DNA of 64,000 bases from Rotaria macrura (lineage: Eukaryota; Rotifera; Eurotatoria; Philodinida; Philodinidae): contig OENT01000178.1 in assembly GCA_900239685.1 (NCBI GenBank), positions 1 through 64,000 on the forward strand, read 5' to 3'. This document shows positions 25,557 to 38,900 of the stretch, one piece after another. How positions within the stretch are numbered: the first letter of the stretch is position 1; every line of letters begins with the position of its first letter. Both the position numbers and the translations under genes were made by a program. The notes under the pieces are model-generated. The model worked only from the letters and a program-made list of their open reading frames with translations, searched no databases and was not told the origin of the DNA.

Positions 25557-27117
25557 ATCTAATAGCAAGCCGATAACGAAATCCACACATAAGAAACTGA
25601 TCCTTGTTTCTGAAAGATTTCTCAGCTGACCATTATAGAGTTCGGATATAGCAAAAGAAATATGAATAAAGATTAGTTAGATGAACACTTTAAAGATCAT
25701 GGTTCTAATCATGGAGGTCAGAAACAGTGAATCAGCAAGACGGTATGATAGTACATGCTGATATAGATATTGTTTCCTCTAAATAACTAATGTAGATTCA
25801 ACTATCGATGACCCGATAAAATTTGATAACTTCCGGTTATAAGTAACGTATGTGATAAGTTTTTAGATGCTCTAGAGAATAAATTTATGTTTGGAAATTA
25901 TTGAATCGCTCAAGTATGCCAAGCTATAAGACGATCTGTTAGGAAAATCTTGACTATTCTGAAGACAGTAACACCAGTTTCAGAAAAATACATCAAATAA
26001 ATTTGAAAAAATAACCTATCGCTTTAACGACGTTCATGTCACAATGTGATTTTACTGTCTTATTTAAAAGATTTGATTTAAAATCTTTTGATACATAATA
26101 GAATATATTAGCAATAAATTTGAATCGATCAAAACTATAATAATCGAGTATTTGATAATATGTACTTGAATTCTTCTTTGTACACTTTGAAGTTAGTACC
26201 GATGCAAACCAGATTATTTTCTAGAAGAATGAATTGCATCGAATATAGATTAATACATAGTTGAGAAGAATATTTAAACTAATTAAAAATTAAAGTATAC
26301 ATCTTGAATTATGATATATAGTTCACAAAATATGAATTACTTTCTTTGAATAAATTTTCAGACAGCTAAAAATTCTAAAATGGACTAATGATACTGAGAA
26401 AAATATTCTACAACCCTCCTTATTATGTATTTATTATCTTGAAAAATACACAATCAATAAAATACTATTAGTGATATCTGCATCGTGACGACAGCATCAC
26501 GGGGAAGGATGATTCTGTAAAAATTGTGCTATAATTTGATGATTAGTTTTGCACAAGACGTTGAAAATTTCTATAGTAAATGAAGGTCACCACACATTTA
26601 ACATCATCGTTCATTTTTTTTTCACAAATACAAAAATTTGAATGATCCTCAAACGAAATGAAGTCGAAATTAGAAAAGAATCAACATGTTGAAAGAATGT
26701 CTCAGTTATTTTAAAGTATAATGGTGCATTCATCATAAGATCAGATATACCAGGGATGATCAAAAACAGAAACCTAAGCCACAACATTGAATGGAATATT
26801 AAACTACTTAGAATACATACATTCAAGGATATACACGTTCATGTTCACACATATTGGTCATGATTTTGAGACGTATTCGATCAATATATTGATTCGAACT
26901 TATTTAACGCACACAAACGTGCTAAACAGACACATATAATTGAAAATTACTTGTAACATTTTAGATAATATAAAAAATAGTTCTTTTCTTTTACTCAATT
27001 ATGTTTCACATTACAATTCTAATAAAATGATCTGATCTACTAACAGACAAAAACAGAAAATCAATGAAGAAGTATTGCAGCATAATACATATTTTATCGT
27101 TTCTTTCCTGTCATTTA

Positions 27118-27567
27118 CAGTGGGTAAAATAATTATTCGGACACGTTTATTTTCATTCTTTTTTTCTGCTTCCGTAAAAGCTATAACGAATCTAAAAAGT
27201 GATTCTAGTAGAGAAAATCGTTTCCGACAAGAATATAAAGGAATAAAAATTATACTCCGGTTTTTAACGATGGGGTCTCCAGAAAANNNNNNNNNNNNNN
27301 NNNNNNNNNNNNNNNNNNNNNNNNNNNNNNNNNNNNNNNNNNNNNNNNNNNNNNNNNNNNNNNNNNNNNNNNNNNNNNNNNNNNNNNNNNNNNNNNNNTT
27401 TTCTGGAGACCCCATCGTTAAAAACCGGAGTATAATTTTTATTCCTTTATATTCTTGTCGGAAACGATTTTCTCTACTAGAATCACTTTTTAGATTCGTT
27501 ATAGCTTTTACGGAAGCAGAAAAAAAGAATGAAAATAAACGTGTCCGAATAATTATTTTACACACTG
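27118..27567. mobile_element. Palindromic element with Tc1/mariner-like ends around an assembly gap
   Basis: Arms of about 169 bp on each side of an N-run are near-perfect reverse complements. The outer ends read CAGTGGGTAAAATAATTATT on the left and, reversed, CAGTGTGTAAAATAATTATT on the right, followed by CGGACACG. This CAGTG...TATTCGGACAC pattern resembles Tc1/mariner terminal inverted repeats, and TA precedes the left end. The middle is unknown. Confidence 0.6.
27287..27398. other. Assembly gap (112 N)
   Basis: Run of N exactly at the centre of the palindrome; the sequence on both sides mirrors up to the gap edges. Confidence 0.99.
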
Positions 27568-30500
27568 CATATGTCACTACGTACACAGAAATTCTTTGAG
27601 AAATTTTCCGAAATTAATCAAATTTAATATTCTAACATTGTGTTGTAATTCGTATGCAAATGGATCAAATAAATTGCTCTCTCGAACTTTATAATGATCA
27701 TCGATCAATATGATTATCGAAGCTGACATGCCCTGCAGTCAATGATCAACGACTGTCGAGTCTATAATGTTAGACTATTTCGTTGACTCTGATATGAATG
27801 TAAATCAGTACAGTACCTAGAGAAGATGCATGTTTCTTTTATCTTTTCATTACGAAAAAGAACAAAAACAGCAAAAGTCAAGCGCATAGAACAACTGAAT
27901 AAACTTGATGAAATCGAAGAAAAAAAAATGAATGTCGGTAGTTTTTGTTGGACAAAAAATTTGACACATCTAAATTTGTATTATATCTTGTCTATCAGAG
28001 AAGTTTATTGACAACATATATGAATATAATTACAATATGCAGATTCACAATTATCCGATGAAAAACTTATCGACTTATATCATAAGAGACCAATGTCACA
28101 AATTATTTCTACTTTAAGTCAACACTTTTCAAAATGCAATCAGAGAATATCGACAAAGAAGAATAACTTTCTTCCGCATTGTCACATGTCATGTAGTATT
28201 AATACATAAACAAGCAGCTGTTCGCATAAATCCTGTCATGATGATCTAATTTGTCGTCCAAGATGCTATATTTAGGAATAGAACGTGATGAATTCTCTGT
28301 AAGTATAGAATGATGGATGATAATCTAAAACAAACATCCAATAGAGAACATCTAGGCCCACCATCGTATTCATTTGAAATCAGTGATTGTCAAGCTACAA
28401 TCTACGTGGAATGACGTTGTCCATATAAGATGTTTTTCACAGCCACAAACAGTTCTCGTTTCAGCATGAAATCAATGAGAGTAACAATGAAATTTTCAAA
28501 AACTTGATATTTTGTGGATGGATCTATTCTCAACGAAAATAAATCAAAGGATCTCTGATAGATAACGGTGATTTCAGATTATCATGTTCGATTCTAACTT
28601 CTCACCTAATCATCAATTCGATAATTGAAATGAACATTTAATCGAAGATTTTGTGCACGTTTTGATTTAAATGTTGAGTTTTCAAAAAGAAAATGAGTCA
28701 ATATTTCATAGAATTTGATTTTGAATCTTTGTTATAAACGATCTTGACTCTTTCGAATTATAGCATAGCCAACATGCTGTTAATGTTAACAATTACGATG
28801 ACAACAATAAATTGATAGAAAAAAATTCTCTAGGTTATTTTCACATCGACCAGGTTTTAACCGTCTGATAAGTTCGTGTCTTTCTCTCTAATTGAATCTC
28901 TTTTTCTATTTTGGTTTATTACTCGTAATTAAAATAGAAATGATAAGAATAAGTAAAATTTTTTCAATAATAAAAAATGACGATCCTAATCAACAATAAA
29001 CAATGAAAGTAAAACTAAGAGAAAATTCGTACTATGAATCAATCAAATAATACAATCAAGTGTTATCAATAGCGATCGAATTCTTTATCGAATTTCCGCG
29101 TTTGTGTAAATAGTATTGTAATTTATTTTTAAATTTGATACAAGTCAAGAAAATCAAAAAATTCTCATGTACCATTATAAAGAAAAGTATCTCTGACTCA
29201 CGGTGGGCGGGGGATGATTCCGGTATCCTATTAATCCCCATCGTATACCGAATACGAGGATCCGCATTTTTCCCTTTGCTCTGAGTTCATTCAACGATTT
29301 TCATTTATATTTGCACTTGTTCTTCAATCATTGAATAAAAGGCGAATATCTGACGACGACAGTTGTTCACAAATATGATAAATTTATTGTAATCAAGTTT
29401 TTAAATTCAATCTTACTAACATAAAGTTTCTCAATGAAAATTCGATAGATTTTCGATTTCTATGAGATTGTTGATTTGAATGGTAATACTTTCGTCTGTC
29501 GAAATAAAATCTTTGCTTTAATAGCAATCAAATAATATACTTATGGTAGTGATTGGTCTTCACTAAATCTCGTCTATCCTATACAAGGATTGAGTGGTAC
29601 GCGTTGACACCAAGTTCAGATTAATAAAACTACGCAAAACAATCTCATAGATCAATATGCCAGTCGTTGAAAATTCGGTGCCTTAATGAAATAAATCTCT
29701 TTTGTTTGATGCTTCACCTTTTATAATTTCTATATATAGATTTCAATTGAACATGGTGTATCGTGCATGAGAATTTGTTTTTATGTCTCTAATCAACAGT
29801 TTCTGATTTGATGGAAAACATCAAGCGATTAATATTCGTAAGTCAGTCAAAGATTAACGAAGTCATGAATTGACAATATTCTATGCATGTATGTAAGTTA
29901 GAGATACTCTCAATAATATTTCTAATTAAATTAAAAATGAGATTGTCAAAGTCAAGCAAAATATGAGTATCTTGCGATGGCCATTCAATTAATTAGCTTG
30001 CAGATGAAATATTCCAGTGAAAATTAAAACAACAATGACTTGACACATTCATATCTGAATTAATCATGCTATCATGATTCTTTTTAACACTTAGATACAA
30101 AAAAACAAAACATTATTTTCTCCATTGAATATAAACATTCTCTTAATTTTTTGCTTCAATAAAATTTTGACTTGAGTTTTTGTTTTTTTTCTCGACAAAT
30201 CTCAAGTTCATCACCATTAGAAAGGTCGAACGATTAACATTCTATGTAAAGTTAACGGATTCGATGAATTTATGAAAATATATTCTAACATCGTTTAAAA
30301 GAATTCTACTTTACACTTGTATGCTAACATTATTGTTACATCTAATAGTCTTGAATACATTTCAATATTTGTATAGACAAGAATGAAATTTATTACTTTT
30401 TTTTTGTCTGCTATTTTGTTGAAAATAAATTCATTAGTACTTACTACTATAATATTTTTCATCGAGGAAAAAAAGGTTGTTGAAAATGATTTCAATTAAA

Positions 30501-30855
30501 CATAATTTTCTACTCGAGGGAAAACCACTTTGACATACTGCAAGTATACAATTCATATTTTTTGCACTTCTAACTACTTTCTTTTCAAAGATCCGAGGTT
30601 TTTTTTTCTACTTATTAGCGATGCAACTAAATTGTAATTAATATTCTAAAATGAATAAAGACTCGTGATTAATTAGCATCGTAGCCTCTGGTGTTAATCC
30701 AGTAGAATAGTGCTTAGTCAAGCACAAGAATAGGTTTGCAGATACGACGCATGAGATTAATACAATTAAACTAGTAAGAATTCTTTTCATTGGAGATATA
30801 AAGAATCGATCGAAAATAACTCGTTCATCTAGAATGACGAAGAAATTTAATTTAG

Positions 30856-31145
30856 TTTTTTTTTTTTTTTTTTATTTCCAATCATTATTATTTTTATTGT
30901 TGTTTCACATTGATGTTATAATTTCATCAGTATAAAACTATAAATGTACACAATATGAATTAAGTTTTGCAAGGAACTAAATTATTTATCTGTAATTCCA
31001 TGTGGATAAGCAGTTTTAAAAGTAATTAATTTTGATATTCATGTTCTTTTATAACATACTCTGGAATCATACGTGTTAAGTACAATGGTAAACCAGGTGT
31101 TTCTATTGTTAAAATTTTGAATAGAGAATGCTTCAGAGAAGATGT
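30856..31145 (-). pseudogene. 3' end of a reverse-transcribed, polyadenylated sequence
   Basis: On the minus strand a 39-codon open stretch (31145-31026) with protein-like composition, including TIETPGLPLYLTRMIPEYV, ends in TAA. About 130 bp further on comes AATAAA (30899-30894), then A19 (30874-30856) 19 bases later. This is the layout of a processed mRNA 3' end built into the genome. The source gene is not recognised. A genuine gene end with a genomic A-tract is the alternative. Confidence 0.4.
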
Positions 31146-33303
31146 TCACAATCTAAATATGAATATGGATTACAAAGCATTCTTGTAAAAGGTGTTATAA
31201 AGCTATGTAGTAGATATAGTCGATGTGATTAATGAAACTTAGTCGGGAAATTAAATTATTGTGTAGAAGCATTTTTTTTTCTTCATCTTATCGACTATGT
31301 ATGATTGAATGAAAATGTCATCGACGATATTAATTTCACATCGATAATCAAAAAATTGTGAAAAATGATTTCTTTAATAGATTATATCAGTATTGCTGTA
31401 ACATTAATGCTGCACGCATCGACATAATCAGTCGTTGTCAATAAGTAAAAGAGAAGAAGAAAATCAAATTCTATCAATTCTTATGGCAGATGATTCAACA
31501 TAGGTGTTGAAATATAAAGGTTAAAATATAGTCGTCGCACTTCCTCGAATAGACACACTACTCTAAGACTCGTCCTATAGTAATTCGTTATTTATTATTA
31601 TTTCATACTTATTAGAAAACGAACTATTTGGATTCATGCATTGAACAAACCACATGTAAAATAATTAGGAAGAATTTAAAAAAACACGACATCATCGAGT
31701 GCGTTATGATTTTGTCACATGCATAATATTTCTATCAATGAATTATATATGACACGAGCATGATATTAAAGAATAAAGTTATGAAGTAAAATATGTCGAC
31801 GTTATACGTGTCTGTTGATCCATATCGTACAGACTGCTTTTGAACATAATATAAATCAGATTTTTCTATTGTCATAAATAAAATTCATCTATATTCTTGT
31901 GTAGTGGAATCGTGTTTTGTACATAATAATTTGATAAATTTCATTTCACCTAATATAATTAATGTTTGTAATTGATTTTGTTCTTATTTAAATCAAATGA
32001 GAAACATAGATGTTTTTGAGATGTTTCATCATCTTGATAAGTTCTGTCATAAAATTAAAAACGATAAAAGAAGAATAAAGAAATAAAAAGGAAATAGCTT
32101 TTCAGCAATAGCCTATGTCAGTGGACATTTTCCGACTTCAATTGTTCATTCACTAGTCCTTCACAAAGATTATTGATCGACTTAAAAATCTATTTCTGTC
32201 GGAAATAACTTTCCATTAATGATAGTGATAAAGACAAAGTCGGGGAAAGAATAGTGTTTTGAACAAGGAATAATTCTCGTGATGAAAGATTTTGAAGGCT
32301 CATTCGAATGAATCGACATTCAATAATAATCGACGACACTGATTAGATGAAGTCTGTCGCATTGTCATTTTCAACACTCAATATATGTCTCTATTCGAAA
32401 GAATATAATTTGAAGTTCTTCACAAGCATTCAAAGTTGTTGACGCACCAAAACATTCAGTTACTTGTCTGCTTAATGTCATAATTAATAATAAACAGATT
32501 GTTGGAAATGTCATAAAATTATTCATGAATGAAAATTTTCTATCATGACATAAAACGTCTATTGTATTGTTCGATCGACATTATCATGATTCTCTTTGTA
32601 TCATATCAAAATAAAAACAAAAAAAAGTAACCATCTATATTGTCTATTCAATGATTATGTCTAGTACCTATGCGTCATTTCGATAAAACATGAAAAAAAT
32701 CAGAAGAATATGTTAACAATCAAATCCTATGATTATTTATATTCAAATGTCACATCATAAATTTGCCTTTGAATAAATAAACATACATTAGTATGAATGT
32801 ATTTTTCGATACTCATTTATTTATTCTAATTTTAACTCTATAGATTATAATCTTGTGTGAAGTAGATCGATTGCCGTATGAATAAAATATTCTCACACGA
32901 ACAATTATGCACTAGAAACATTAACTTAATCTTGTATTTTAGCAATGCTTGATAAAGTACCAATAGAAAAAGAAGAAAACAACAATCAACTAAATTCATA
33001 CGTGACAACAAAAAAAAACAAAAGAAGAATACATTTTCGGTTATGAACATTTTCTCATCAGATGATAACGTTCATACACCTTTCTATTTATTTATTTTAG
33101 TCAGTCAAAAGAATTGATGGCATGAGGATAAGAGAGAAAGAGAGAGAGAGAGATAAGGAAGCATTGATGATGTTTGGAGAGAACTAAGAAGGAGAGAAGA
33201 AAGAAAGAAAAGAAGAAAACAACTCATAAACATAAAAGAAAAATTGAATGAGATTCATTTGTATTTCATTCTTATTGTCTTAAACAAACAACTATCCAAA
33301 GGC

Positions 33304-33777
33304 ATGAATGATTCGTCAAATTCATATATCACTCAAGGCCAAATGGACACACAAGTAGCCGATCGTATTCTTGCAATATATTCTCTTATATTGATTTTAA
33401 TTGGTACTCCTTGTAATCTACTTTGTTGTTTAATTTATTTTCGTAAAGAAAATCGTTCAAATGCAATAAAAACCGTGTTTGGATATTTATCTATTCTCGA
33501 TACAATCGTTTTATATACATTCAATTTAAATTACATCGTACGAGAATTCAATGTAGATTATCAATTAGTTTATCATAATAAAAATACCAGCAAGTTTGAT
33601 TCTCTAGATCTCTTTATTAGTGAGAATATAAATATTATTATTGTTAAAAAAAATCTTGAAGAACATTCGTTGTATGTTTGTCGATTGCTATCTTACATAG
33701 GTAAGAAATTGAAATGTAATTTTTCATTGTTATGATCAAATTTAATTTGTATTACATTAAACGGAATCCTTCGAGAG

Positions 33778-33809
<32 letters not shown>

Positions 33810-34599
33810 TTTTTTTCTTCTTTTAGCTTTTTCTACATTACAAACATCGTCTTGGGTTTTGACATTCGGCTCATTGAATCGTTACCTATTAATATCAAAA
33901 TTAACGAAATTAAAATTTATTTGCAAACGATCTTATACAATCATCATATGTTCATGTATAACATGTTCGATTTTTCTCGCCAATATACATATACTTTGGA
34001 TGAATGGTTATCGTTCGTCACGAGGAAATATCGTGTGCTATTCAAATAGATACAATAGGAAGTATATGTTATGGTATCAACGTGTACATTTATGTTTATA
34101 TTCGGCTTCGCCAAGTATTATTTTATTTATTTTAAATGCTCTATTGATACGTATTATATTTGCTAGTAAAAAACGATTACATAGTCATAGAAGTCAGAAT
34201 TCATCTTGTACAAGTTCATATACACAAAATAGTCAACCAAGAATTATGACTTTGAAACGTTTCTCAAAATCGTCATCGAACAAATCAAATAGAAATGTTA
34301 GAACAAAACCTTCGTCGCGAAGTGGTAAAAAATTAACTTTATCATTAATATTTATAACAGTATCGTACTTTATACTAACCTTTCCGTCGACAGTTATTTT
34401 TTCATTTTTTCGTCCACATATTGAACCGTTAAGTCTAAGACGTACGTTATCATTATTGTTTACAAATCTATCAACAACGACACATGTTATTCGATTTTTT
34501 ATCTATTACTTTTGTTCGATTGATTTTCGACAAGAATTCTATCATTTGTTTTCATCGAAACGAACATTTCGTTTTCAATCGAGTAAATTAATACAATAG
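33304..34599 (+). CDS. Rhodopsin-like G protein-coupled receptor (class A, orphan)
   Basis: Seven-helix receptor, probably for a neuropeptide or other small ligand. Exons 33304-33700 and 33827-34599 join in phase to 389 residues. The start is the first in-frame ATG; the frame is open further upstream but without an ATG. Residues NDSS near the N-terminus form an N-glycosylation sequon. Helix 1 has GTPCNLL in the place of the usual G-N pattern and helix 2 has LSILD. Helix 3 ends in SLNRY, the E/DRY equivalent. Intracellular loop 3 is long, basic and Ser-rich, and helix 6 starts at KKLTLSLIFI. The helix 7 NPxxY motif is not preserved (FFIYYFCSIDFR). Ligand class cannot be assigned. The 126 bp intron contains an AT repeat. 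Confidence 0.85.
33778..33806 (+). repeat. AT dinucleotide microsatellite in GPCR intron
   Basis: Alternating A and T over about 29 bases inside the single intron (33701-33826), close to the acceptor's pyrimidine tract. Confidence 0.9.
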
Positions 34600-35960
34600 A
34601 CACATAGACAAAATCGTGATATTCTAATTGACTCTAAAATAATATTGAATGGAATACTGAGAATTAGTATAATGCTTGTTTGACGATTTATGCATTCGAT
34701 GCATAACATGAACACAATTAATCCGACTCTACATCATGAAAAAATATGTAGAAACAACAATTTCCACTTATGATTTTCTTCTAATCATGGAATTTATTTC
34801 GGTGACAGTTTTTTTGTTTTTATATCATGGATTTATATGGTCCTATAATAGTTGTGAATGGTATCTTCTTTCTTCTTAATATCATGACAAATGATCTTAT
34901 TATTAAAGTCATCTGTTCATATTTACCGATATGTAAAATGATGCACTCATCTGATCAATTTATTTAGGAGAAACTATAATTGATTTCTTTTAACATACGT
35001 AACTGCTATTCAAAAGTAATTGAAATTAGATTTCATGCGTTTACACGCACAGATTGAAATTATTCTCGAGAATAAAAATAAAATGAAACAGAAAATCATT
35101 TTCCCGTTTTGTGTACTTCGTAAATCTATATTAATAAGTACATTCATGAAATGCATCGGTCAACTTTAGATAGCATTTTTTGAAAATCCAGGCTAATAAT
35201 TAAATTAGCGTGACAATATTTTTAATCACTAATTGCTTTTAGTATTCATTTTTAAATTTATTGTTTCTCAATAAATTATTAATGCTGCTACAAGCTATCA
35301 ACAAATTCACTTTCACTCCCTTTGTTTTTTTCTCATGTCAATTAGTAGAATGTACGTGGTAACTGCAAACGAATCAAATTTATGATTATAAAAAACAGCA
35401 ATCTATCCGTCAATATATATATATATATACGTTTGTGTATGTATATATGTATACATTAATCGGGCAATCAATATGTTAAAAACGGATGCAGTGTTTCCCT
35501 ATCCAAACACGCATTTCATTTTCTAATCGTTTAGATCATACACTATTGATGTATTTCATTGCTGAAAAGAATATTTAGAATATGAAGGAAGATAGTTTTT
35601 TGTGTAGAAATATTCACAAATAAATAATAGAGAATAATTAATGAAAAATTAGTGGCTATGAACGAAATTATATTTTTCTCGTCGAACAAATGTAACGCCC
35701 AGTAGCAAGAGAGTATTTTACACCCACACATCGTTGTTGCGCCTCAGGATATCATGATCAACAGTTATTTAGTTTCAGAGAGATTCCCATTGATATAGAA
35801 CATCATCATAGGCAACAACATAATGATAAATAAAATACGCCTTCGATTAGATTCGAACTATGTTCTTTATTCAATTCTACACATTTAGCGGATTCATCCA
35901 AAACACTTCACGCATATGTATATACAAAAAAAAGCATTTTCTTTACATATAACAAACGTC
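34600..35960. other. Convergent intergenic stretch
   Basis: Sequence between the GPCR stop (+) and the stop of the MBD2/3-like gene (-). I see no exon. An AT run lies at about 35415-35430. The frame at 35543-35731 (-) is judged spurious. Confidence 0.55.
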
Positions 35961-38900
35961 TTAAACATTATTATGAGTAGACATGGTTTGTTGAATACGT
36001 TTACGTAATTCATTGACTTTTTCTTCCTGAGCACGAATATGTTCATCCGTAATATTAACATACTAAAAAAAAACGAAATTCGATGAATGGAAAAAAAATA
36101 AAAAATAAAATTGTTTTTTTTAACTAACTAACATTAATTAATGGTTGATCACGTTGAATATAGATCGTTGGATTTTTTTGAAATTGTTTATTTTGACCGA
36201 ACAATGCACGTGAATTGCTATAAAGATGAAGAGATGTTGCTAAACTTATAAGAACTGTTTCCGGCGACATATTAAGACCAACACCTGAAAAGTAACAGAA
36301 TGAAACGTAAAATTTATTTAATATATGATTCTTTTCGAAATCAATGTAGAGAATCAGTGAGACGTCTATACATCACTCGGTAGTAAACTGAAATTTTCTA
36401 AATTTAGTGTAGATAATGATAATTACAAAGTTGATCTCTTCCCCCGTAGTGCAATCGTATAGAACATAATCGATAATTTAATTTTACATTTGGATTACTA
36501 AGATTTCTACTTCCTTATGAAATAGTTATAATTAAAATTAGAATGCAATCGAATAATAATCATAGACATCATAAGGTTAGAAGAAGATTCGAAGGAAGAA
36601 TGATTTTACTCATATAGACTACAAATAGTTGTTTCTGCAATTCCCATGTTCAGAATACAATACGAGAATGTGACAGAAATTTGTCAACAACAATAAATCA
36701 TTTTTTCGTTCAATGTCAAGGTAATCTTTAATGAATATATATCTTTCCAAGAGAGATGAACTTCATGTACTAACATTGTCTGATGAACTTTGAACTATGA
36801 CAATGATAATGTCTTACGTAGAAACCATTGGTTTAAAGATTGATTATTTATGTACTGTTGTTTTTGATTATACGAATTATGATTGTACTTGAAATCTATT
36901 TTTCAACGTACATCATACATAAATAAGACGTAAAAACAAATACAAATTGCAAAATCAATTCTATCATCGAGAATTCTTAAAAAATATATAATCCCAAAAT
37001 CTTCTCAAACATGTATCAAAGCAAGTGCAGTTCGATGTAAACCTATGCGGAACAACGTGAAAATCATATTGATTGAATTGTATATCATGATAACAATGAT
37101 CAGTTAAATAATCAAAGCATTGGATGTTTTTTTTCTACTATGCAAATTTCTTTCGTACTCGATTGTTAACTAAATACTAGATTCAATCATTGTGTTACGA
37201 GTCGGTTTCTATGGGATGGATAAACTAGGGAAAGATTTCTTCTAGATGAATTTCTGAGAGTAGGTATCGACAAAGGAAACCACTCATGCTGATTTCCTCT
37301 GGTTCGTATTGTAATGAGTATTGGTTTCAACGACCCAAGCTGACAAACATGTGGCAAAATGCGTTTAAACATTCTATTGGGAACCGCGATTGTGAATCAA
37401 CAACTCTCATTAAAAAAAATGCAAGAAACGTGTTTTTCATGCAGAATTTTCTTCTTCCGAGCGTGAAAACGGATGAAAACTCTAATTCTGAGTGTCTACA
37501 CACACAATTATTTGACAAATTGAAAACCAATGCGTATAAACGATCAAAATTAGAGTTTTTATCTGTTTGCATGCTAGGAAAATGAATATTCTCCATGAAA
37601 AACATGTTTCTTGCGAGAGAAAAAAGATTTCATGACCAATAGTTACCGACTATAAACGATTCCCCATATTGATCTTCATAGTTATCTGAACGATTACATA
37701 TTATTAATAAATGACCGATAAAAACTTTCCATAGAAGTTGATTACACATACAAGTACGTTCGCTCGAATGATCGATACATTAACTCTCTTAGAATATGGT
37801 CATCGTTTTTTTCAAGTTGAATTTTAATAGCAAGAACTTAATTATAGAGAAGTTGTTTAGCTTTCTGATATTTCTCTCTAGTCCTTGTTATACCATTCAG
37901 TCACATACGTTGACTTTTTGCTGAAAACAATTTCTTGTCATTTTTATCAAATATTCTCATGTTAGAAGTAGATTATCACTAAAACTATATAAATGGATAC
38001 ATAATTCAAGAGTATTGAATATATTCTGCCATAGGTTTGTATAGGTTCAAGCCTGGAAAAAAACAATCATTCGAACTTGCATATTTCTGATAGTTAAAAA
38101 TTCTGTTGTCTGTTTTTGTGTACTCAAAAAGTGAGTACACTCTAGAATCGGTCAGTGTGTCCGGCCGGCCGTTAACACGATAACTCTTTGCAAATACATT
38201 CGATTGAGCTGAAATTTTGTGCACAGAATTGTCTGATGAATATCTCGGTCGAGTTCGAAGATGAGAAGGATCCGGCAAGAAATGGCTGAGTTATCGAAAA
38301 AATTGTCATTTTTCACCAAACCATCCCTGAGGGGTGGTACAGGGATTTTTTCAAAAAAAACTTTTTTCTCAGAATTATCCACAACATATAGAAATCGACT
38401 CAGTTTTTAACGCTGATTCCGAATCTGATATTAGTTTTGAACCAAATCGCAGTTTTCTAACAAAACATTGGCTGCAAAAAGGTCTCAAATGCACAAAAAC
38501 TGCACCTAGAAACAAAATTGCCTAGATATGTCTGAGATGATCAGTAGTTTTGGAGTTTCCCAAAAAGGTTTTTTTCACATTTATTTTTTTCTATCTTCGA
38601 ATATTCATTCTAATAAGTGAGTTAAGAATGATATGATCATAACATTATACAACTGTGATACTTTCGTTCAATTTACCAATGAAGTATGATGACTCTTTTT
38701 ATTTAAATTTACCTTTGATCGGTTCCGGTAATTTAACATGTTCGAACGGTTTTTCATCGATATCAATTGGTCGAATATTTTGAAAGCGTTTTTCCCAAAA
38801 AAGTTGTCTCGGTTTTGTTTTTTCGCTTGGCTTTCCATTGCTAGTGTTCGATTTTGTTTGATTATTAATTTGAGCTTTGACTTCATCGCGTTGTGTTGGA

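Larger units (their letters stand above)
23771..33303. other. Gene-poor 9.5 kb stretch with mobile-element debris
   Basis: No intact gene could be supported. Listed separately are an interspersed repeat copy (24851-25220), a LINE RNase H remnant (about 25430-25556), a gapped palindrome with transposon-like ends (27118-27567) and a polyadenylated retrocopy fragment (30856-31145). A GA-rich run at about 33131-33153 and polypurine sequence up to 33240 precede the GPCR gene. Confidence 0.5.
36285..38712 (-). other. Long intron 2 of the MBD2/3-like gene
   Basis: 2.4 kb between exons that join as PIKGVGLNMSPE. It holds an inverted-repeat hairpin (37421-37615) and interspersed repeat copy C (38119-38582). 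The remainder has no recognised content. Confidence 0.7.

Noticed and set aside
27011-27599. Open frames on both strands across the N-run
   Set aside because: They are created by the palindrome and read through unknown bases.
33244-33303. Upstream extension of the first GPCR frame as its N-terminus
   Set aside because: No ATG in frame before 33304; the extension begins at TTG.
35838-35905. Possible tRNA on the minus strand around a GTTCGAATC box
   Set aside because: The T-stem does not pair well and no acceptable acceptor or D arm could be drawn.
37187-37605. Overlapping open frames on both strands with mirrored peptides
   Set aside because: Explained by the inverted repeat, not by coding.
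38334-38525. Frames in the interspersed repeat (also 19309-19506 and 41739-41927)
   Set aside because: Frames differ between copies and are interrupted by indels, so the repeat is not coding.
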